A DNA stretch of 16,764 nucleotides from Bruticola sp004554425. GTDB taxonomy: Bacteria; Vulcanimicrobiota; Xenobia; Xenobiales; Xenobiaceae. Positions 15,124 to 16,764 of this stretch are shown piece after piece. The DNA is taken from positions 1-16,764 of the forward strand of contig CATXCY010000048.1 in the NCBI GenBank assembly GCA_958366945.1, given 5' to 3'. The position numbers were made by a program, and so were the translations under genes. The notes beneath the pieces were generated by a model, which worked only from the letters and a program-made list of their open reading frames with translations, was not told where the DNA came from and did not search any database. The stretch's first letter is position 1; every line of letters starts with the position of its first letter.

Positions 15124-15174
15124 AGCCACCGCCTGTTTTTAGGAACAGGCTTCAGAGTATTGCCTGTGGTGGCT
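15124..15174 (+). other. Nested stem with competing hexamers, possible RNA switch
   Basis: An outer 7-bp stem AGCCACC/GGTGGCT (15124-15130 with 15168-15174) encloses GCCTGT (15131-15136), ACAGGC (15145-15150) and a second GCCTGT (15162-15167). The middle element can pair with either copy but not both, so two mutually exclusive inner hairpins are possible. No known riboswitch class is recognised. Confidence 0.45.
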
Positions 15175-15243
15175 ACATAAAATTTTTACTAAATGAATGC
15201 CGTGTTAGGCGGCAATTTAATTCCAACTTTTGAGGAGGCTATT

Positions 15244-15351
15244 ATGCCCTTCTATAATATTACTTTATATTGTATATGCAATATGCTGAAAGTCCAAGAA
15301 AGGAGCCATAGATACCATGGCAGCATGCTACGATATGTTTTTCATTCCTGA
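15244..15351 (+). CDS. Small ORF (35 codons) with strong ribosome site overlapping the next gene
   Basis: The ATG is preceded by GAGGAGG at 15232-15238, 5 nt away, the best ribosome site in this region. The predicted peptide begins MPFYNITLYCICNML and is otherwise basic; no family is recognised. It ends 35 nt inside the gene that starts at 15317, in another frame, and its reading frame covers that gene's own ribosome site (about 15301-15305). This suggests a leader peptide or upstream ORF that couples or blocks translation of the next gene. It could also be a chance frame in a long leader. Confidence 0.4.
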   Translation: MPFYNITLYCICNMLKVQERSHRYHGSMLRYVFHS

Positions 15352-15994
15352 AGATCAAGATGATTTTGACTCTGATTATTACAGCCCAGATAACGAACTG
15401 AGTAATGGCGCCGACAACTTGTGTGCTTTACACGAAGTTAGTGCGTTCGGTAAAAACGTCCTTGTAGTTGGCAAAAAAGGACTCGATTTCTCTTTCTTTT
15501 ATTCACCGGGGAAAAAGTGCAAGCATGGACTAAGAGTTAAAATTATTTGGGACAGAAATAGATGTAAGGATGGCCATTTTGACGGCCGTTTTGAACCTGA
15601 TAATAACGACTGGTTATATAAAAAATATGACGATGGCCGAGATGTCCCTAAAAGGAAAATTTTTGACTCTGCTATAAATTTTGTCCGAAGATATACCGTT
15701 ATTTTCGTTTTAGTTTGGGAAGAATTATTAAATACAGAGTGCTCAAACGCATATTTCTACGGAAAAATTCCCTTCGAAGGTTTGTTTAGCGGCCTTCAAG
15801 TTAACCGAGACAAAAGAGAAGAGCTTTACCGCAAGTTTCAAAAGCTTAAACGAAGTGATGCTCTCTGGGATGTGAAAGATGAAGAATTTAGGGATCTACT
15901 TTTGTTTGAGTCAGTTTTAAGAAAAGATGATGACTTAAGGAAGAAGCTTGACAAGTTTCAATTCAAAATGTCTCCATTTCAGGTACTAAATTAA
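15317..15994 (+). CDS. Unknown protein, first of two related genes
   Basis: 225 aa, no family recognised. The start is supported by AAAGGAG about 11 nt before the ATG and by a stop codon shortly upstream in frame. The N-terminus (about 12-35) is very acidic. A β-rich core follows (NVLVVGKKGLDFSFFYS about 47-63; GLRVKIIW 71-78), then a helix and strand (AINFVRRYTVIFVLVW 119-134). The C-terminal 60 residues are charged and helical (KREELYRKFQKLKRS, then LRKDDDLRKKLDKFQ). No signal peptide or catalytic motif is visible. It shares RV-x3-W, then about 42 residues, then NF-h-[RK]2-Y-x7-W with the partial gene downstream, so the two look like diverged paralogs. It ends at a strong terminator and has a long, structured leader. 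Confidence 0.75.
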   Translation: MAACYDMFFIPEDQDDFDSDYYSPDNELSNGADNLCALHEVSAFGKNVLVVGKKGLDFSFFYSPGKKCKHGLRVKIIWDRNRCKDGHFDGRFEPDNNDWLYKKYDDGRDVPKRKIFDSAINFVRRYTVIFVLVWEELLNTECSNAYFYGKIPFEGLFSGLQVNRDKREELYRKFQKLKRSDALWDVKDEEFRDLLLFESVLRKDDDLRKKLDKFQFKMSPFQVLN

Positions 15995-16001
15995 ACCATG
16001 T

Positions 16002-16032
16002 GGCGCTGCTGTTAAGCAGCAGCGCCCTTTTT
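16002..16032 (+). terminator. Intrinsic terminator between the two related genes
   Basis: A 10-bp GC-rich stem (GGCGCTGCTG/CAGCAGCGCC) with a 5-nt loop is followed by C and five Ts. It begins 8 nt after the stop at 15994. The next gene starts 36 nt later, leaving little room for a separate promoter. Confidence 0.9.
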
Positions 16033-16067
16033 GTTTAAACGAATTTTTTTTTCTGGAGTAAGAATCT

Positions 16068-16764
16068 ATGCGTATAGTTGGTTTTTGCAAATCTAAGCGT
16101 ACTTTGCGCAAACATATTAAAATATTTAAGCATACAAAATTTAAGATCATAAAGAATAGATACCATTGCAGACACTATTGTGGGCCCGACGACTGCTACT
16201 TTACTTTGTGTGATTTTGATTGCAAAAGAATAAAAACTGGCCAACCAATCGATTGTACACTTATAGTAGCAATATATAATCCTAATGCTCGAGGGACATG
16301 CTCAGAGGAAAATTATAAAGACTCCCCAATAAGGTACCATTTCCCTTATATTAGGGTACTTGTAAATTGGAAAAAACATCCTGAATGGGGATACTTAGAC
16401 AATATTGATAATAAAACTGATTATGGTCTTTTTGATTTACATGGTAAATATAAATACGAGGGAACAAAAGTTAGCCCGGAGTTAGAAGAACAAGTCCGCA
16501 ATTTCCTCAAAAAATATAAAGTTTTATTAGCTGCAACGTGGGGAGATGGACCTATTGGAATGCCAGATACCATCTTTGAATATCTTCGGGGGGAGTTTTC
16601 TTTTCTCAAAATGATAGAAATTGAGGAAAATGGAGGAGAGGAACTTTTTGCATGTTTCGGTTTTCCCATCTACAGAGAAAAAACTGCTTTTATTGTTTCT
16701 GAGTACAAACTTGCCAAGCAAGAAGGCCGATATAGCGATTTGCCAGATGATGAGCAAGACTTAA
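16068..16764 (+). CDS. Unknown protein, second of two related genes, 3'-incomplete
   Basis: From the ATG at 16068 (GGAG 8 nt upstream) the frame stays open for 232 codons to the window edge, so the C-terminus is missing. No family is recognised. The first 50 residues are basic and rich in Cys and His (Cys7, 34, 38, 43, 48, 52), which could bind metal. A β-rich part follows (CTLIVAIYNP 63-72; YIRVLVNW 94-101), then QVRNFLKKYKVLLAATW (142-158) and IFEYLRGEFSFLKMIEIEE. It shares RV-x3-W (96-101) and NF-h-[RK]2-Y-x7-W (145-158) with the preceding gene at almost the same spacing (43 against 42 residues between Trp and Asn). The N-termini differ. Minus-strand frames in this stretch are shadows. It may be read by leakage through the terminator just upstream. 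Confidence 0.72.
   Translation, partial: MRIVGFCKSKRTLRKHIKIFKHTKFKIIKNRYHCRHYCGPDDCYFTLCDFDCKRIKTGQPIDCTLIVAIYNPNARGTCSEENYKDSPIRYHFPYIRVLVNWKKHPEWGYLDNIDNKTDYGLFDLHGKYKYEGTKVSPELEEQVRNFLKKYKVLLAATWGDGPIGMPDTIFEYLRGEFSFLKMIEIEENGGEELFACFGFPIYREKTAFIVSEYKLAKQEGRYSDLPDDEQDL

Noticed and set aside
15072..15174. Leader hairpins as intrinsic terminators, insertion-sequence ends or a CRISPR remnant
   Set aside because: No T-run follows the stems, there is no transposase or target duplication, and there are no spaced direct repeats.
16035..16757. Three minus-strand frames of 69-82 codons at the right end
   Set aside because: They lie opposite the better-supported open plus-strand gene, overlap one another and have no clear ribosome sites.

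Overview
The window looks like bacterial chromosome from a diderm (Gram-negative-type) bacterium that probably lives with little oxygen. A β-barrel porin ending in an aromatic residue and two exported proteins point to an outer membrane or periplasm. The catalytic subunit of ferredoxin:thioredoxin reductase and a selenophosphate synthetase fit an anaerobic or microaerobic life, though neither proves it. I cannot name the phylum. No mobile element, CRISPR array, rRNA or tRNA is visible.

Left part (1-5373). Three minus-strand genes (GT4 glycosyltransferase, ferredoxin:thioredoxin reductase catalytic subunit, small exported protein) diverge from a large exported M16 metalloprotease made of two fused halves. 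A bidirectional terminator separates the protease from the next, convergent gene.

Middle (5374-11300). A cytoplasmic protein of unknown function and threonine synthase lie on the minus strand. Divergent from threonine synthase are a porin (phosphate-selective porin O/P-like), then selenophosphate synthetase closely followed by a seven-helix membrane protein of unknown function.

Right-middle (11300-14960). This is the classic replication/ribosome cluster rpsF-ssb-rpsR-rplI-dnaB. It has a clear sigma70-type promoter and a roughly 200-nt structured leader that may bind S6:S18. Strong intrinsic terminators after rpsR, after rplI and after dnaB cut it into segments.

Right end (14960-16764). A stretch with much upstream regulation leads to two unrecognised but apparently related genes. 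It holds a promoter candidate, a 12-bp palindrome at the predicted start of transcription, an 11-bp hairpin, a nested stem in which two copies of one hexamer compete for the same partner, and a 35-codon ORF with a very strong ribosome binding site that overlaps the first large gene. The second large gene stays open to the end of the window. The two proteins share an RV-x3-W ... NF-h-[RK]2-Y-x7-W pattern with nearly identical spacing. This is the least explained part of the window and the best candidate for something new.
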